Origin: Streptomyces sp. DG1A-41 | GTDB lineage: Bacteria; Actinomycetota; Actinomycetes; Streptomycetales; Streptomycetaceae | DNA: 64,000 nucleotides | Direction of reading: 5' to 3' | NCBI RefSeq assembly: GCF_037055355.1 | Contig: NZ_CP146350.1 | Coordinates: 1,449,001 to 1,513,000, forward strand | Shown: positions 34,010 through 45,501 of the stretch, in pieces | How positions within the stretch are numbered: the stretch's first letter is position 1 | How the letters are laid out: every line of letters starts with the position of its first letter | Program-made: the position numbers and the translations under genes | Notes under the pieces: generated by a model | The model's input: the letters and a program-made list of their open reading frames with translations, nothing else | Told to the model about the DNA's origin: nothing | The model's database searches: none

Positions 34010-34851
34010 CCACGACCGTCGTACGGGACCGCGGTGCGGTCGGCGCCGAGGGGCTGCCCGGCGCCTGGGGGCTGGGGCTGCGGCGGGGTGCCCTGGAGAT
34101 CAGGCAGTTCTTCCGGCAGCGCGACCAGGTGGTGTTCACGTTCGCCTTCCCGGTCGTCTTCCTGTTCCTTTTCGCGTCGATCTTCCGGGACGACGTGGAC
34201 GGCGCGGGCATCACCGCCTCGCAGCTCTACGTCCCGGCGATGATGGCCGCCGGCATCATGTCGACGAGTTTCCAGGCACTGGGCATCTCGATCGCCGTGG
34301 AGCGGGAGGAGAAGGCGCTGCGCCGGCTGCGTGGCACGCCGATGCCGCCGACGGCGTACTTCCTCGGCAAGATCTGGCTTGTTCTGTTCACCGGTGTGCT
34401 GGAGACGGTGATCCTGCTGCTCGTCGGCACGACCGTGTACGACGTGGACCTGCCGTCCGACGCGGGCCGCTGGTTCGACCTGGCGTGGATCTTCGTGCTC
34501 GGGATCACGGCGTGTGCCCTGCTCGGCATCGCGATCAGCTCGGTGCCGAGGTCCGCGAACAGCGCGAGCTCCGTCGTCGTGCTGCCCTTCTTGGTGCTCC
34601 AGTTCATCTCCGGTGTGTACATCGCGATCGGCACCATCCCGGACTGGATGCTGACCATCGGCGCGCTGTTCCCGCTGAAGTGGATGTGCCAGGGGCTGCG
34701 CGGGGTGTTCCTGCCGGAGTCGGCGCAGGTGCTGGAGCAGGCCGGGAGCTGGGAGTTGGGACGGGTGGCCCTGGTGCTCGCCGCGTGGTGCGTCGGAGGA
34801 TTGGCGCTGTGCCTGCTGACGTTCCGCTGGAAGGACCGGCGCGAGGGGTGA
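34006..34851 (+). CDS. ABC-2 type transporter permease
   Basis: The 281-aa membrane protein has about six transmembrane segments (for example FTFAFPVVFLFLFASIF, WLVLFTGVLETVILLLVGTT, WIFVLGITACALLGIAI) and the ABC-2 family feature LPFLVLQFISGVYI before the last segments. It pairs with the preceding ATPase (4-nt overlap), and its stop overlaps the GTG of the histidine kinase. This arrangement of exporter plus LiaSR/NarL-like two-component system often answers cell-envelope or antibiotic stress; that role is inferred. Confidence 0.93.
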   Translation: MTTTVVRDRGAVGAEGLPGAWGLGLRRGALEIRQFFRQRDQVVFTFAFPVVFLFLFASIFRDDVDGAGITASQLYVPAMMAAGIMSTSFQALGISIAVEREEKALRRLRGTPMPPTAYFLGKIWLVLFTGVLETVILLLVGTTVYDVDLPSDAGRWFDLAWIFVLGITACALLGIAISSVPRSANSASSVVVLPFLVLQFISGVYIAIGTIPDWMLTIGALFPLKWMCQGLRGVFLPESAQVLEQAGSWELGRVALVLAAWCVGGLALCLLTFRWKDRREG

Positions 34852-36043
34852 GCGATGCGGCGGATGCCGACAGCGCCTACACCTGGGAGCGCTCGTTCCG
34901 GCTCTGGGACACGTACTTCGCGCTCATCTGGGTGGCGACCTTGGTGTTCGTGCTCGGCGCGGGCCGCCCCGGGTGGCCGGCCCGTGTCGTCGCGGCGGCG
35001 CTGCTCGCCCTGCTGATCCCGCTCTTCGTGGGGGTGGGGCGGCCGCTCCTGCGGCAGGACCCGTCCGACGAGCGACGGGCGCTCGTCTATCTCACGGCGG
35101 CGCTGGCGCTGTTCCTTCCGTCGGCGGTCCTCGTCGGGGAGACGCGGCTGATGACGTTCGCACTCGTCCCGCAGTGCTTCATGACGCTGCGGATGCGGTG
35201 GGCGCTGGTGGCGGTGGCCGTCATCAACTTCGCGCCGGTGGTCGGCTGGGCGCTGCTGTGGTGGCCGAGCGACGAGGACGTCTTCTTCAACGTGCTTTTC
35301 GCCGTGGTCACGTTCGTCTTCTCGGCGGCGGTCGGTGGCTGGGTCATCCGGATCATCGAGCAGAGCCAGGAACGGGCAGCGCTGATCACCGAGTTGGACG
35401 CCAGCCGCCACGAGGTCGCGCGATTGTCGACGGCGCACGGGGCGCTGGCCGAGCGGGAGCGGCTGGCCCGGGAGATCCACGACACGCTCGCGCAGGGATT
35501 CACCAGTCTGGTGATGCTCATCCAGGCGGTCGAGGCGGAGCTGGAGCACGACCTGCCCGAGGCGCGGCGTCATCTGCGGCTGATGGACGAGACGGCCCGG
35601 CAGAACCTGGCCGAGGCCCGGGCCCTGGTGGCCGGGGGCGCGCCCGCCGACCTGGACGGCGCCTCCCTCCCGGACGCGCTGGGGCGGCTCGCCGCGCGCC
35701 ATGACGCGGCGCTGGAGGTGACCGGCCCGGTCCGTGCGCTGCCCGCCGGCCCGAGGTGGTCGCCCTGCGCGCCTGCCAGGAGGCGCTGGCCAACGCCCGC
35801 AAGCACGCGGGGAGTTCGGTGGCGGTCGGGGTGTCGCTGGCGTACGCCGATGGCATGCTGACCGTGTCCGTACGGGACGATGGGCCCGGCTTTGACCCGG
35901 ATGCCGTTCGGGGGGGCTACGGTCTGGCGGGGTTGCGGGCCCGGGCCGCCGAAGTGGGCGGAACCGCCGAGGTGCGCAGCGCCCCGGGCGACGGCACGGT
36001 CGTGACCGTCCGGCTGCCGGTCGTGAGGAGGGAGACGCCGTGA
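34848..36043 (+). pseudogene. NarL-type sensor histidine kinase, split by a frameshift
   Basis: The start is GTG 34848 (GTGA overlap with the permease). The first frame encodes about five membrane segments and the HisKA_3 dimerisation region with the phospho-accepting histidine in ERLAREIHDTLAQGFTSL. It then leaves frame at about 35753 and ends at 35861. The remainder, EVVALRACQEALANARKHAG (N box) and RDDGPGFDP plus GGYGLAGLRARA (G boxes), lies in the next frame and ends at 36043. One missing G in ggcccgagg (35748-35756) explains it; restored, the protein would be about 398 aa. It may be a real mutation, a sequencing error or, less likely, programmed slippage. Confidence 0.85.
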
Positions 36044-36666
36044 TCCGGATCGTCCTGGCCGACGACCATCCCGTCGTACGGGAGGGGCTGCGGGCGATGC
36101 TCAGTGCGGAGCCGGATCTGGAGGTCGTCGCCGACGCGTCCAGCGGGCCTCAGGCGGAGGCGCTGGCGGCTCAGTTGCGGCCCGACATCGTGCTGATGGA
36201 TCTGCGGATGCCGGGCGGCGGGGGCGTCGACTCCATCGTGCGGATGACGCGGGCCGGGCTGCCGTGCCGGGTGGTGGTGCTGACGACGTACGAGACGGAC
36301 CGGGACATCCTGCGGGCGGTGGAGGCCGGGGCGGCGGGTTATCTGCTGAAGGACCTGCCGCGTGCGGAACTCGCGGAGGCGGTGCGGGCGGCGGCGCGCG
36401 GCGAGACGGTGTTGGCTCCCTCGGTGGCGGCCCGGCTGGTCGATCAGTTGCGCACGAAGCCGGAGCGGCCGCGGCTGTCGGAACGGGAGACGGCGGTGTT
36501 GCGGCTGGTCGCCGAGGGCTGCACGAATGCCGAGATCGGGCGTCGTTTGTTCATCGGGGAGTCGACGGTGAAGACGTATCTGCTGCGGATCTTCGGCAAG
36601 TTGGGGGTGGACGACCGGACGGCGGCGGTGACGAGCGCGATGCGGTACGGGCTGCTGGAGCAGTGA
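36040..36666 (+). CDS. NarL/LuxR-type response regulator
   Basis: The 208-aa regulator has a receiver domain (LADDHPVVREGLRAML with the acidic pair, phospho-acceptor Asp in IVLMDLRMPG, switch Thr in VVLTTYET, Lys in YLLKDLPRAEL). A C-terminal LuxR helix-turn-helix follows (LSERETAVLRLVAEGCTNAE, ESTVKTYLLRIFGKLGV). GTG 36040 overlaps the kinase stop (GTGA). It probably controls the ABC genes upstream. If the kinase frameshift is real, it may lack its partner. Confidence 0.94.
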   Translation: MIRIVLADDHPVVREGLRAMLSAEPDLEVVADASSGPQAEALAAQLRPDIVLMDLRMPGGGGVDSIVRMTRAGLPCRVVVLTTYETDRDILRAVEAGAAGYLLKDLPRAELAEAVRAAARGETVLAPSVAARLVDQLRTKPERPRLSERETAVLRLVAEGCTNAEIGRRLFIGESTVKTYLLRIFGKLGVDDRTAAVTSAMRYGLLEQ

Positions 36667-36667
36667 G

Positions 36668-36695
36668 GAAGGCGCCGGGGGTATCCGGCGCCTTC
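36668..36695. terminator. Bidirectional terminator between response regulator and hisS
   Basis: A perfect 11-bp stem gaaggcgccgg (36668-36678) pairs with 36685-36695 around a 6-nt loop. It lies between convergent stops at 36666 and 36705 and can serve both strands. Confidence 0.8.
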
Positions 36696-36704
36696 GAACT
36701 CGAG

Positions 36705-37967
36705 TCAGCCCAGCCGCGCTTCCAGTTCCGCCACGATCTCGTTCACGCCCACCGCCGTCTGCTCGCCCGACTCCATGTCCTTGAGCTGGACGACGCCCTC
36801 GGCGAGGTCGCGTTCGCCGGCGACGATCGTGTAGCGGGCGCCGCTGCGGTTGGCGTTCTTCATCGCGCCCTTGAGGCCCTTGCCGCCGTAGGAGAAGTCG
36901 GCCGCGATGCCGTTCTTGCGCAGCTCCATGACCTTGGCGAACAGGACCCGGCGCGCCTCCTCGCCGAGCGGGACGGCGAACACGCTGGTAGTGGCGGGGA
37001 GTTCGAGCTCGACACCCTCCGCCTCCAGCGCGAGGACCGTGCGGTCGACGCCGAGGGCCCAGCCGACGGACGGCAGCGCGGGGCCGCCGATCATCTCGGA
37101 CAGGCCGTCGTAGCGTCCGCCGCCGCCGACGGCGGACTGGGAGCCCAGGCCGTCGTGGACGAACTCGAACGTCGTGCGCGTGTAGTAGTCCAGGCCGCGC
37201 ACCAGCTTCGGGTCGTCCTCGAAGGCGACGCCCGCCGCCGTGATCAGCTCGCGGACCTCCTCGTGGTACGCCTTGCAGGCGTCGCAGAGGTAGTCGCGCA
37301 GCAGCGGGGCGTCCCCCAGCTGCTTCTGGACCGACTCACGCTTGTCGTCCAGGACGCGCAGCGGGTTGATCTCCGCCCGGCGCAGGGTGTCCTCGTCCAG
37401 GTCCAGGCCGCGCAGGAAGTCCTGGAGTGCCGTCCGGTACACCGGGCGGCACTCCTTGTCGCCCAGGCTGTTGAGCAGGATCCGGAAGTTGCTCAGACCC
37501 AGCGAGCGGTACGCCTGGTCGGCCAGGATGATCAGCTCGGCGTCCAGTGCCGGGTCCTCGGCACCGATCGCCTCGGCGCCGACCTGGGAGAAGTGGCGGT
37601 AGCGGCCCTTCTGGGGGCGCTCGTAGCGGTAGTACGAGCCGGAGTACCAGAGCTTGACCGGGAGGTTGCCGGCCTTGTGCAGGTTGGCCTCCAGCGCGGC
37701 ACGCAGGACGGAGGCCGTGCCCTCCGGGCGCAGGGCCAGCTTGTCGCCGCCCTTGGTCTCGAAGGCGTACATCTCCTTCGTCACGATGTCCGTGGACTCG
37801 CCGACGCCGCGCGCGAAGAGTTCGATGTTCTCGAACCCCGGCGTCTCGATGTAGCCGTAGCCGGAGTCGCGCAGCGGTGCGGCGATCGCATCGCGGACCG
37901 CCAGAAACGTCGCGGAGTCCGGTGGGATCAGGTCGTACGTGCCCTTGGGGGCCTTGAAGGTGCTCAC
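36705..37967 (-). CDS. hisS: Histidyl-tRNA synthetase
   Basis: HisS charges tRNA-His. The 420-aa class II enzyme begins at GTG 37967 ([17 protein letters not shown]). Motif 2 is [18 protein letters not shown], the histidine-A signature is [13 protein letters not shown], and motif 3 lies in [14 protein letters not shown]. The C-terminal anticodon-binding domain starts around residue 325. It follows the metallo-hydrolase by 11 nt and is probably co-transcribed with it. Confidence 0.97.
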   Translation of the reverse strand: MSTFKAPKGTYDLIPPDSATFLAVRDAIAAPLRDSGYGYIETPGFENIELFARGVGESTDIVTKEMYAFETKGGDKLALRPEGTASVLRAALEANLHKAGNLPVKLWYSGSYYRYERPQKGRYRHFSQVGAEAIGAEDPALDAELIILADQAYRSLGLSNFRILLNSLGDKECRPVYRTALQDFLRGLDLDEDTLRRAEINPLRVLDDKRESVQKQLGDAPLLRDYLCDACKAYHEEVRELITAAGVAFEDDPKLVRGLDYYTRTTFEFVHDGLGSQSAVGGGGRYDGLSEMIGGPALPSVGWALGVDRTVLALEAEGVELELPATTSVFAVPLGEEARRVLFAKVMELRKNGIAADFSYGGKGLKGAMKNANRSGARYTIVAGERDLAEGVVQLKDMESGEQTAVGVNEIVAELEARLG

Positions 37968-37978
37968 GGAAGGTCTCG

Positions 37979-38686
37979 TCACATTCCTCGTCGGGGAGCC
38001 TCGGCAGCTCCCTGGCCGGCCGCCACCTGCCGCAGATACGGGTTGGTGGCGCGCTCCTGGCCGATGGTGGTCTGGGGGCCGTGGCCGGACAGCACCGCGG
38101 TCGAGTCGTCGAGCGGCAGGCACACGCGGGCCAGCGAGTCGAGCATCTCGGCCATGTCGCCGCCGGGCAGGTCGGTGCGTCCGATGGAGCCGGCGAACAG
38201 CAGGTCGCCCGAGAACAGGATCGGCGGGATGTCCGCCGCCTCGGGCATGCCGAAGGTCACCGACCCCTTGGTATGACCCGGCGCGTGCGCCACGGACAGC
38301 TCCAGACCCGCCAGCTCCAGCTTCGCACCGTCGGCCAGCTCCTTGACGTCGTCGGGCTCCCCCACGGTCAGCTCGCCCATGAGCGGCATCCCGATGGAAC
38401 GGCCGAGCGCCTTCTCCGGGTCGCTCATCATGTACCGGTCGTCGGGGTGGATCCAGGCCGGCACGTCGTGCGTGCCGCACACCGGTACCACCGAGGCCAC
38501 ATGGTCGATGTGGCCGTGGGTGAGGACGACCGCGATTGGCTTGAGCCGATGCTTTCTGATCGCTTCCTCGACGCCGTCGGCGGCCTGATGGCCGGGGTCG
38601 ATGATCACGCACTCCTCACCGGCGGCGGGGGCGACGAGGTAGCAGTTCGTCCCCCAGGCCCCGGCGGGGAACCCGGCAATGAGCAC
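37979..38686 (-). CDS. Metallo-beta-lactamase fold hydrolase (glyoxalase II-like)
   Basis: The 235-aa hydrolase has the metal motif [11 protein letters not shown] (HxHxDH), [26 protein letters not shown] and a late [11 protein letters not shown] histidine, so the dinuclear site is intact. The substrate is unknown; the glyoxalase II/YcbL group is the closest guess. GTG 38686 is the start ([19 protein letters not shown]). This gene directly upstream of hisS is a common actinobacterial arrangement. Confidence 0.92.
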   Translation of the reverse strand: MLIAGFPAGAWGTNCYLVAPAAGEECVIIDPGHQAADGVEEAIRKHRLKPIAVVLTHGHIDHVASVVPVCGTHDVPAWIHPDDRYMMSDPEKALGRSIGMPLMGELTVGEPDDVKELADGAKLELAGLELSVAHAPGHTKGSVTFGMPEAADIPPILFSGDLLFAGSIGRTDLPGGDMAEMLDSLARVCLPLDDSTAVLSGHGPQTTIGQERATNPYLRQVAAGQGAAEAPRRGM

Positions 38687-38853
38687 GATCGTCCTTCGTT
38701 GTGTCGATACGGGCGGCTGCGGCTGCTGTCAGAGCCTACCGGCGCTGCCGATTCCTCAGCGAACCCATATACGGTACGGGGCACACGCAGGCGGTCGGCG
38801 CACAGGCCCCACGCGTACCGGTCGACGTATCAGACGCATGAGGAGAGAACCCG

Positions 38854-39699
38854 GTGGTCAGCCAGGAACAGCGGCGGCGTCAGCTCGCCCGTGAGAAGTA
38901 CTTGCGGCAGCAGCAGCGACGCACTGACGCACGGCGCAAGGCCCGTATCCGCAACTCCGTGATCGCCTCGGTTCTGGGCGTGGTCGTGGTGCTCTCCGTG
39001 TCGGTCTATCTGACCAAGCCGTTCGAGGACGACGGCAAGAAGGAGAACGCGGGAGCGGAGGTCACCCCGAGCGCCTCGCCCACCAAGGCCGCGGACCCGT
39101 GTGAGAAGCCCGCCGCGGGCAAGGTCAAGTCGGAGACCTGGAAGAAGGAACCGGCGATGACGATCGACGAGTCGGCGAAGTACACGATGAAGCTGGAAAC
39201 GACCTGCGGCGAGATAGACATCGCGCTGAAGGCGTCGGCGGCGCCGCACACCGTCAACTCGTTCGACTTCCTCGCCGGCAAGGGTTACTTCGACCACAGC
39301 AAGTGCCACCGGCTCACGAACCAGGGCATCTACGTCCTCCAGTGCGGCGACCCGCAGGGCACCGGCATGGGCGGCCCCGGCTACACCATCCCGGACGAGA
39401 ACCTCAAAGACAAGAGCCTCAAGGGCGGGGTGTACCCGGCGGGCACGGTGGCGATGGCGAACCAGTACAACCCCCAGACGAAGCAGGGCCGCGACAGCGG
39501 CGGCAGCCAGTTCTTCCTCGTCTACCAGGACAGTCAGCTGCCGCCCGACTACACACCGTTCGGAACGGTGTCCGAGGCGGGCATGAAGGTCCTCAAGAAA
39601 ATCGCCGACGCCGGAGCGCAGGCCCCCGACCCTCAGACGGGCAACACGGCGCCCAACGCGACGGTCGTGATCAACAAGGCCACGGTCACCAAATCCTGA
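38854..39699 (+). CDS. Membrane-anchored cyclophilin-type peptidyl-prolyl isomerase
   Basis: The 281-aa protein has a basic cytoplasmic N-terminus (residues 1-33), a membrane helix (SVIASVLGVVVVLSVSVYLT), a Ser/Pro/Lys linker, then a cyclophilin domain from about residue 105. Core motifs include TVNSFDFLAGKGYFD, CHRLTN and GRDSGGSQFFLVYQDS. It probably assists folding outside the membrane. GTG 38854 follows a strong GAGGAGAG. It is divergent from the hisS pair; the 167-nt gap should hold both promoters. Confidence 0.94.
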   Translation: MVSQEQRRRQLAREKYLRQQQRRTDARRKARIRNSVIASVLGVVVVLSVSVYLTKPFEDDGKKENAGAEVTPSASPTKAADPCEKPAAGKVKSETWKKEPAMTIDESAKYTMKLETTCGEIDIALKASAAPHTVNSFDFLAGKGYFDHSKCHRLTNQGIYVLQCGDPQGTGMGGPGYTIPDENLKDKSLKGGVYPAGTVAMANQYNPQTKQGRDSGGSQFFLVYQDSQLPPDYTPFGTVSEAGMKVLKKIADAGAQAPDPQTGNTAPNATVVINKATVTKS

Positions 39700-39835
39700 C
39701 CCTCAACTGCGTAATTTCGGTCGCGCGGGATGCGGACAGGCCCCCCGCCGGTCGCCTATGTTGGCCGTGACGAAACTGTGGACGATGCCCGGGGGAGCTT
39801 CAGGCCCCTCGCAGGCATCATGTGGAGGAGGCGCT

Positions 39836-41065
39836 GTGAGCAGCGACCCGTGGGGCCGCGTCGACGAGACGGGGACCGTGTACGTGCGTACGGCCGACGG
39901 CGAGCAGGTCGTCGGATCCTGGCAGGCAGGCTCCCCCGAGGAGGCGCTGGCCTATTTCGAGCGCAAGTACGAGGGCCTGGTTGTCGAGATCGGCCTCCTC
40001 GAGAAGCGAGTGAAGACCACCGACCTGTCGGCGAAGGACGCCCAGGCGGCCATCGACCACATCCGGGAACAGGTCGACGCGCACCACGCGGTGGGCGACC
40101 TGGACGCCCTGCGGGTCCGGCTGGACAAGCTCACCGAGTTGGTGGAGGCGCGCCGCGAGGAGCGCAAGGCGCAGCGGGCGAAGCAGTCCGACGAGGCGCG
40201 CAAGGCCAAGGAGTCGCTGGTCGCCGAGGCGGAGGAGCTGGCGCAGTCCGACCAGTGGCGGGCAGCCGGTGAGCGGCTGCGGGCTCTGGTGGACACCTGG
40301 AAGGGCCTGCCGCGTCTGGACCGCAAGTCCGACGACGAGCTGTGGCACCGGTTCTCGCACGCCCGGTCGGCGTTCTCCAAGCGGCGCAAGCAGCACTTCG
40401 CGCAGCTGGACGCGCAGCGCGAGGAGGCGCGGCGGACCAAGGAGCGGCTGGTCGCCGAGGCCGAGGCGCTGTCGAACTCGACGGACTGGGGTGCGACGGC
40501 CGCGCGCTACCGCGAGCTGATGGCCGAGTGGAAGGCCGCCGGCCGCGCCCAGCGTGAGCACGAGGACGACCTGTGGAACCGCTTCCGCGGCGCCCAGGAC
40601 GTCTTCTTCGCCGCGCGCAGCTCGGTCTTCGCCGAGCGGGACGCCGAGCAGGCGGAGAACCTGAAGCTCAAGGAGGAGCTGGCCGAGGAGGCCGAGAAGC
40701 TCCTGCCGATCACGGACCTGAAGGCGGCCAGGGCCGCGTTCCGTTCGATCAACGAGCGGTGGGAGGCCATCGGTCATGTGCCGCGTGACGCCCGGCCCAA
40801 GGTCGAGGGCCGTATGCACGCGGTCGAGCGGGCCCTCCAGGAGGCGGAGGAGGCCGAGTGGCGCCGGACGAACCCGGAGGCACGCGCGCGTGCCGAGGGT
40901 CTGACCGGTCAGCTCCAGGCCGCCGTGGACAAGCTGAGGGGCCAGATCGAGCAGGCCCGGGCGCAGGGCAACAACGCCAAGGCCGACAAGCTCGAGCGTG
41001 AGCTCGAGGGCCGCCAGGCGCTGCTGGACCAGGCGCTGAAGGGTCTCCAGGAGTTCGGAGGCTGA
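39836..41065 (+). CDS. DUF349 coiled-coil protein
   Basis: The 409-aa protein is highly charged and almost entirely helical. Repeated DUF349 units have the pattern W+.LP (WRAAGERLRALVDTWKGLPR; WGATAARYRELMAEWKAAG; ALRSINERWEAIG-like), with long Glu/Arg/Ala coiled coils between and a C-terminal helix ending ALLDQALKGLQEFGG. The function is unclear; DUF349 proteins occur beside relA in many Streptomyces. GTG 39836 has GGAGGAGG 6-12 nt upstream. It converges on relA with a shared terminator. Confidence 0.9.
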   Translation: MSSDPWGRVDETGTVYVRTADGEQVVGSWQAGSPEEALAYFERKYEGLVVEIGLLEKRVKTTDLSAKDAQAAIDHIREQVDAHHAVGDLDALRVRLDKLTELVEARREERKAQRAKQSDEARKAKESLVAEAEELAQSDQWRAAGERLRALVDTWKGLPRLDRKSDDELWHRFSHARSAFSKRRKQHFAQLDAQREEARRTKERLVAEAEALSNSTDWGATAARYRELMAEWKAAGRAQREHEDDLWNRFRGAQDVFFAARSSVFAERDAEQAENLKLKEELAEEAEKLLPITDLKAARAAFRSINERWEAIGHVPRDARPKVEGRMHAVERALQEAEEAEWRRTNPEARARAEGLTGQLQAAVDKLRGQIEQARAQGNNAKADKLERELEGRQALLDQALKGLQEFGG

Positions 41066-41077
41066 TCAGCCGGTCGA

Positions 41078-41113
41078 AAAGGGGCCCCGTACGTGCCGTG
41101 AGGGGGCCCCTTT
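41078..41113. terminator. Bidirectional terminator between DUF349 gene and relA
   Basis: An 11-bp stem aaaggggcccc (41078-41088) pairs with ggggccccttt (41103-41113) around a 14-nt loop. The A/T ends give a short U-run in both directions. It lies between convergent stops at 41065 and 41131. Confidence 0.85.
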
Positions 41114-41130
41114 CCCATGTCACAGGGCCG

Positions 41131-43644
<2,514 letters not shown>

Positions 43645-43845
43645 GAGGGCTCCTCGTGCGCGATCCGGGTCCCCCGGTCAGGCTCCGGAGACCCCATGGT
43701 AGCCATCCTGGACCCCAGGATCGCCTTCAGGCCAATGTGAGGACCGTCTACCCGGGAAACGTGAGAGGCGGGCACCGGATTTCTCCGGGCCTGCCTCCGC
43801 GGTGTCGTGCCGGTGTCGTGCCGCTGTCCGCCGGGCTGCTGTGGG
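43645..43845. other. apt-relA intergenic region
   Basis: This 201-nt gap should contain the relA promoter on the minus strand. It has an imperfect hairpin after apt (43765-43797) and a tandem duplication of ggtgtcgtgcc (43801-43811 and 43812-43822, unit 11 bp). No gene is supported. Confidence 0.6.
43765..43797 (-). terminator. Imperfect hairpin after apt
   Basis: gaggcgggcaccgga (43765-43779) pairs with tccgggcctgcctc (43784-43797) with one mismatch and one bulge around a TTTC loop. It lies 48 nt beyond the apt stop on the minus strand and is a likely terminator separating apt from relA. Confidence 0.55.
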
Positions 43846-44388
43846 CTACCGGACCGTGAGCAGCGCCTCCAGCGGAGCACCGTCGAGAGCCGGTTCCAGG
43901 CGGGCGCGGCCGCTCAGGAAGCCGAGCTCCATGAGGACGGCGAGACCCGCGACCTCGGCACCGGCCCGGCGGATGAGCTGGACCGAGGCCTCGGCGGTGC
44001 CGCCGGTGGCGAGGACGTCGTCGACGACCAGGACGCGGTCGTCGGCGGTCAGGTCCTCGGCGTGCACCTCGATCTCCGCCGAGCCGTACTCCAGGTCGTA
44101 GGCCTGGGCGAGGGTGGCTCCGGGGAGCTTGCCCGCCTTGCGTACGGGGATGAAGCCGAGGCCGGCGCGGACGGCGACCGGGGCGCCGAGGATGAAGCCC
44201 CGGGCCTCCAGGCCGACGATCTTGGTGGCACCGGTGCGCTCGGCGATATCGGCGAGGGCGTCGGTGAGCGCGGTGAACGCCGCCGGGTCCGCCAGGAGCG
44301 GGGTGATGTCCTTGAACATCACGCCCGGCTCCGGGTAGTCCGCCACGTCCCTGATGCGGCTGAGCAGCAGCTCCCTGATGTCGGTCAT
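43846..44388 (-). CDS. apt: Adenine phosphoribosyltransferase
   Basis: Apt salvages adenine to AMP with PRPP. The 180-aa protein has the PRPP motif VLVVDDVLATGGTAEAS near residue 125 and the substrate loops YPEPGVMFKDITPLLAD and ARGFILGAPVA. ATG 44388 overlaps the secF stop (ATGA). The secD-secF-apt-relA order is an established actinobacterial arrangement; the Sec genes and apt are likely co-transcribed. Confidence 0.97.
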   Translation of the reverse strand: MTDIRELLLSRIRDVADYPEPGVMFKDITPLLADPAAFTALTDALADIAERTGATKIVGLEARGFILGAPVAVRAGLGFIPVRKAGKLPGATLAQAYDLEYGSAEIEVHAEDLTADDRVLVVDDVLATGGTAEASVQLIRRAGAEVAGLAVLMELGFLSGRARLEPALDGAPLEALLTVR

Positions 44389-45500
44389 CGGCGCTTCCCC
44401 GAGGGACGGCCACGGCCCCGGGTGCGGGACGCGGGCTGGTTGCGCGGACCGACGACCGCGGGTGCGGCGTCCTCGGGCTCGCCGTCGTACGACTCGTCGT
44501 CGCCGTGGACCTCGGTCTCGCCCTTGGCGGCGGACTGGGCCCGCTTGGCGAGGACGCGCTTCCTCAGGGCCTTCAGCTGCGGCTCGCGCTCCTTGAGGTC
44601 GGCGACGAGCGGCGTGGCGATGAAGATCGAGGAGTACGCACCGGCGGCCAGGCCGACGAACAGCGACAGCGAGATGTCGTTCAGCATGCCGGCGCCGAGG
44701 ACACCGCCACCGATGAACAGCAGGCCCGCCACCGGCAGCAGCGCGACCACCGTGGTGTTGATGGAGCGGACCAGGGTGCTGTTGATCGAGCGGTTGGCGA
44801 TGTCGCTGTAGGTCCAGCGGGTCTGTTTGGTGATGTCCTTCGTCTGTTCCTTGAGGCTGTCGAAGACCACGACCGTGTCGTAGAGCGAGTAGCCGAGGAT
44901 GGTCAGCAGACCGATGACCGTACCCGGTGTGACCTCGAAGCCGACAAGGGCGTAGATGCCGACCGTGATGGTGATGTCGTGGATCAGTGCGACGAACGCG
45001 GCGAGCGCCATGCGCCACTCGAAGGCGATCGCCAGGTAGATCACCACGAGGACCAGGAAGATGCCGAGGCCCTGCCAGGCCTTGTTCGCGATCTGCTCGC
45101 CCCAGCTGGGGCCGACCAGTTCGGCGTTGATCTGCTCCGAGTCGACCTTGAGGTCGTCGGCGAGCGTGTTCTTGATCTTGTTCGCCGCGTCGGTGTCGAT
45201 GCCGGCGACCTGAATGCGCAGACTGCCGTCACCCAGCTTCTGGACGATCGCGTCGTGGCCGGAGGCCTGTTCCGCGTACTCCTCCGCCCGGGACACCGAA
45301 GCGCTGGTGTTCTTCGGGGTGTTGAAGACGGCGCCGCCCTCGAACTCGATGCCCATGTTCAGGCCGCGGACCGCCAGGCCGACGATGGCCGTGATGGTGA
45401 TCAGGATGGACAGGCCGTACCAGATCTTGCGGTTCTTGACGAAGTCGTAGCCGACCTCGCCACGGTGCAGCCGGGCGCCGAGGTTGCCGAGTTTCGACAT
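44385..45500 (-). CDS. secF: Protein translocase subunit SecF
   Basis: SecF works with SecD to pull secreted proteins through SecYEG using the proton gradient. The 371-aa membrane protein has six transmembrane segments, the first after RKIWYGLSILITITAIVGLAV and the others between about residues 150 and 310 (DTVVVFDSLKEQ and SINTTVVALLPVAG are family motifs). The C-terminal 60 residues are charged and basic. It follows secD by 1 nt and overlaps apt. Confidence 0.97.
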   Translation of the reverse strand: MSKLGNLGARLHRGEVGYDFVKNRKIWYGLSILITITAIVGLAVRGLNMGIEFEGGAVFNTPKNTSASVSRAEEYAEQASGHDAIVQKLGDGSLRIQVAGIDTDAANKIKNTLADDLKVDSEQINAELVGPSWGEQIANKAWQGLGIFLVLVVIYLAIAFEWRMALAAFVALIHDITITVGIYALVGFEVTPGTVIGLLTILGYSLYDTVVVFDSLKEQTKDITKQTRWTYSDIANRSINSTLVRSINTTVVALLPVAGLLFIGGGVLGAGMLNDISLSLFVGLAAGAYSSIFIATPLVADLKEREPQLKALRKRVLAKRAQSAAKGETEVHGDDESYDGEPEDAAPAVVGPRNQPASRTRGRGRPSGKRR

Positions 45501-45501
45501 C

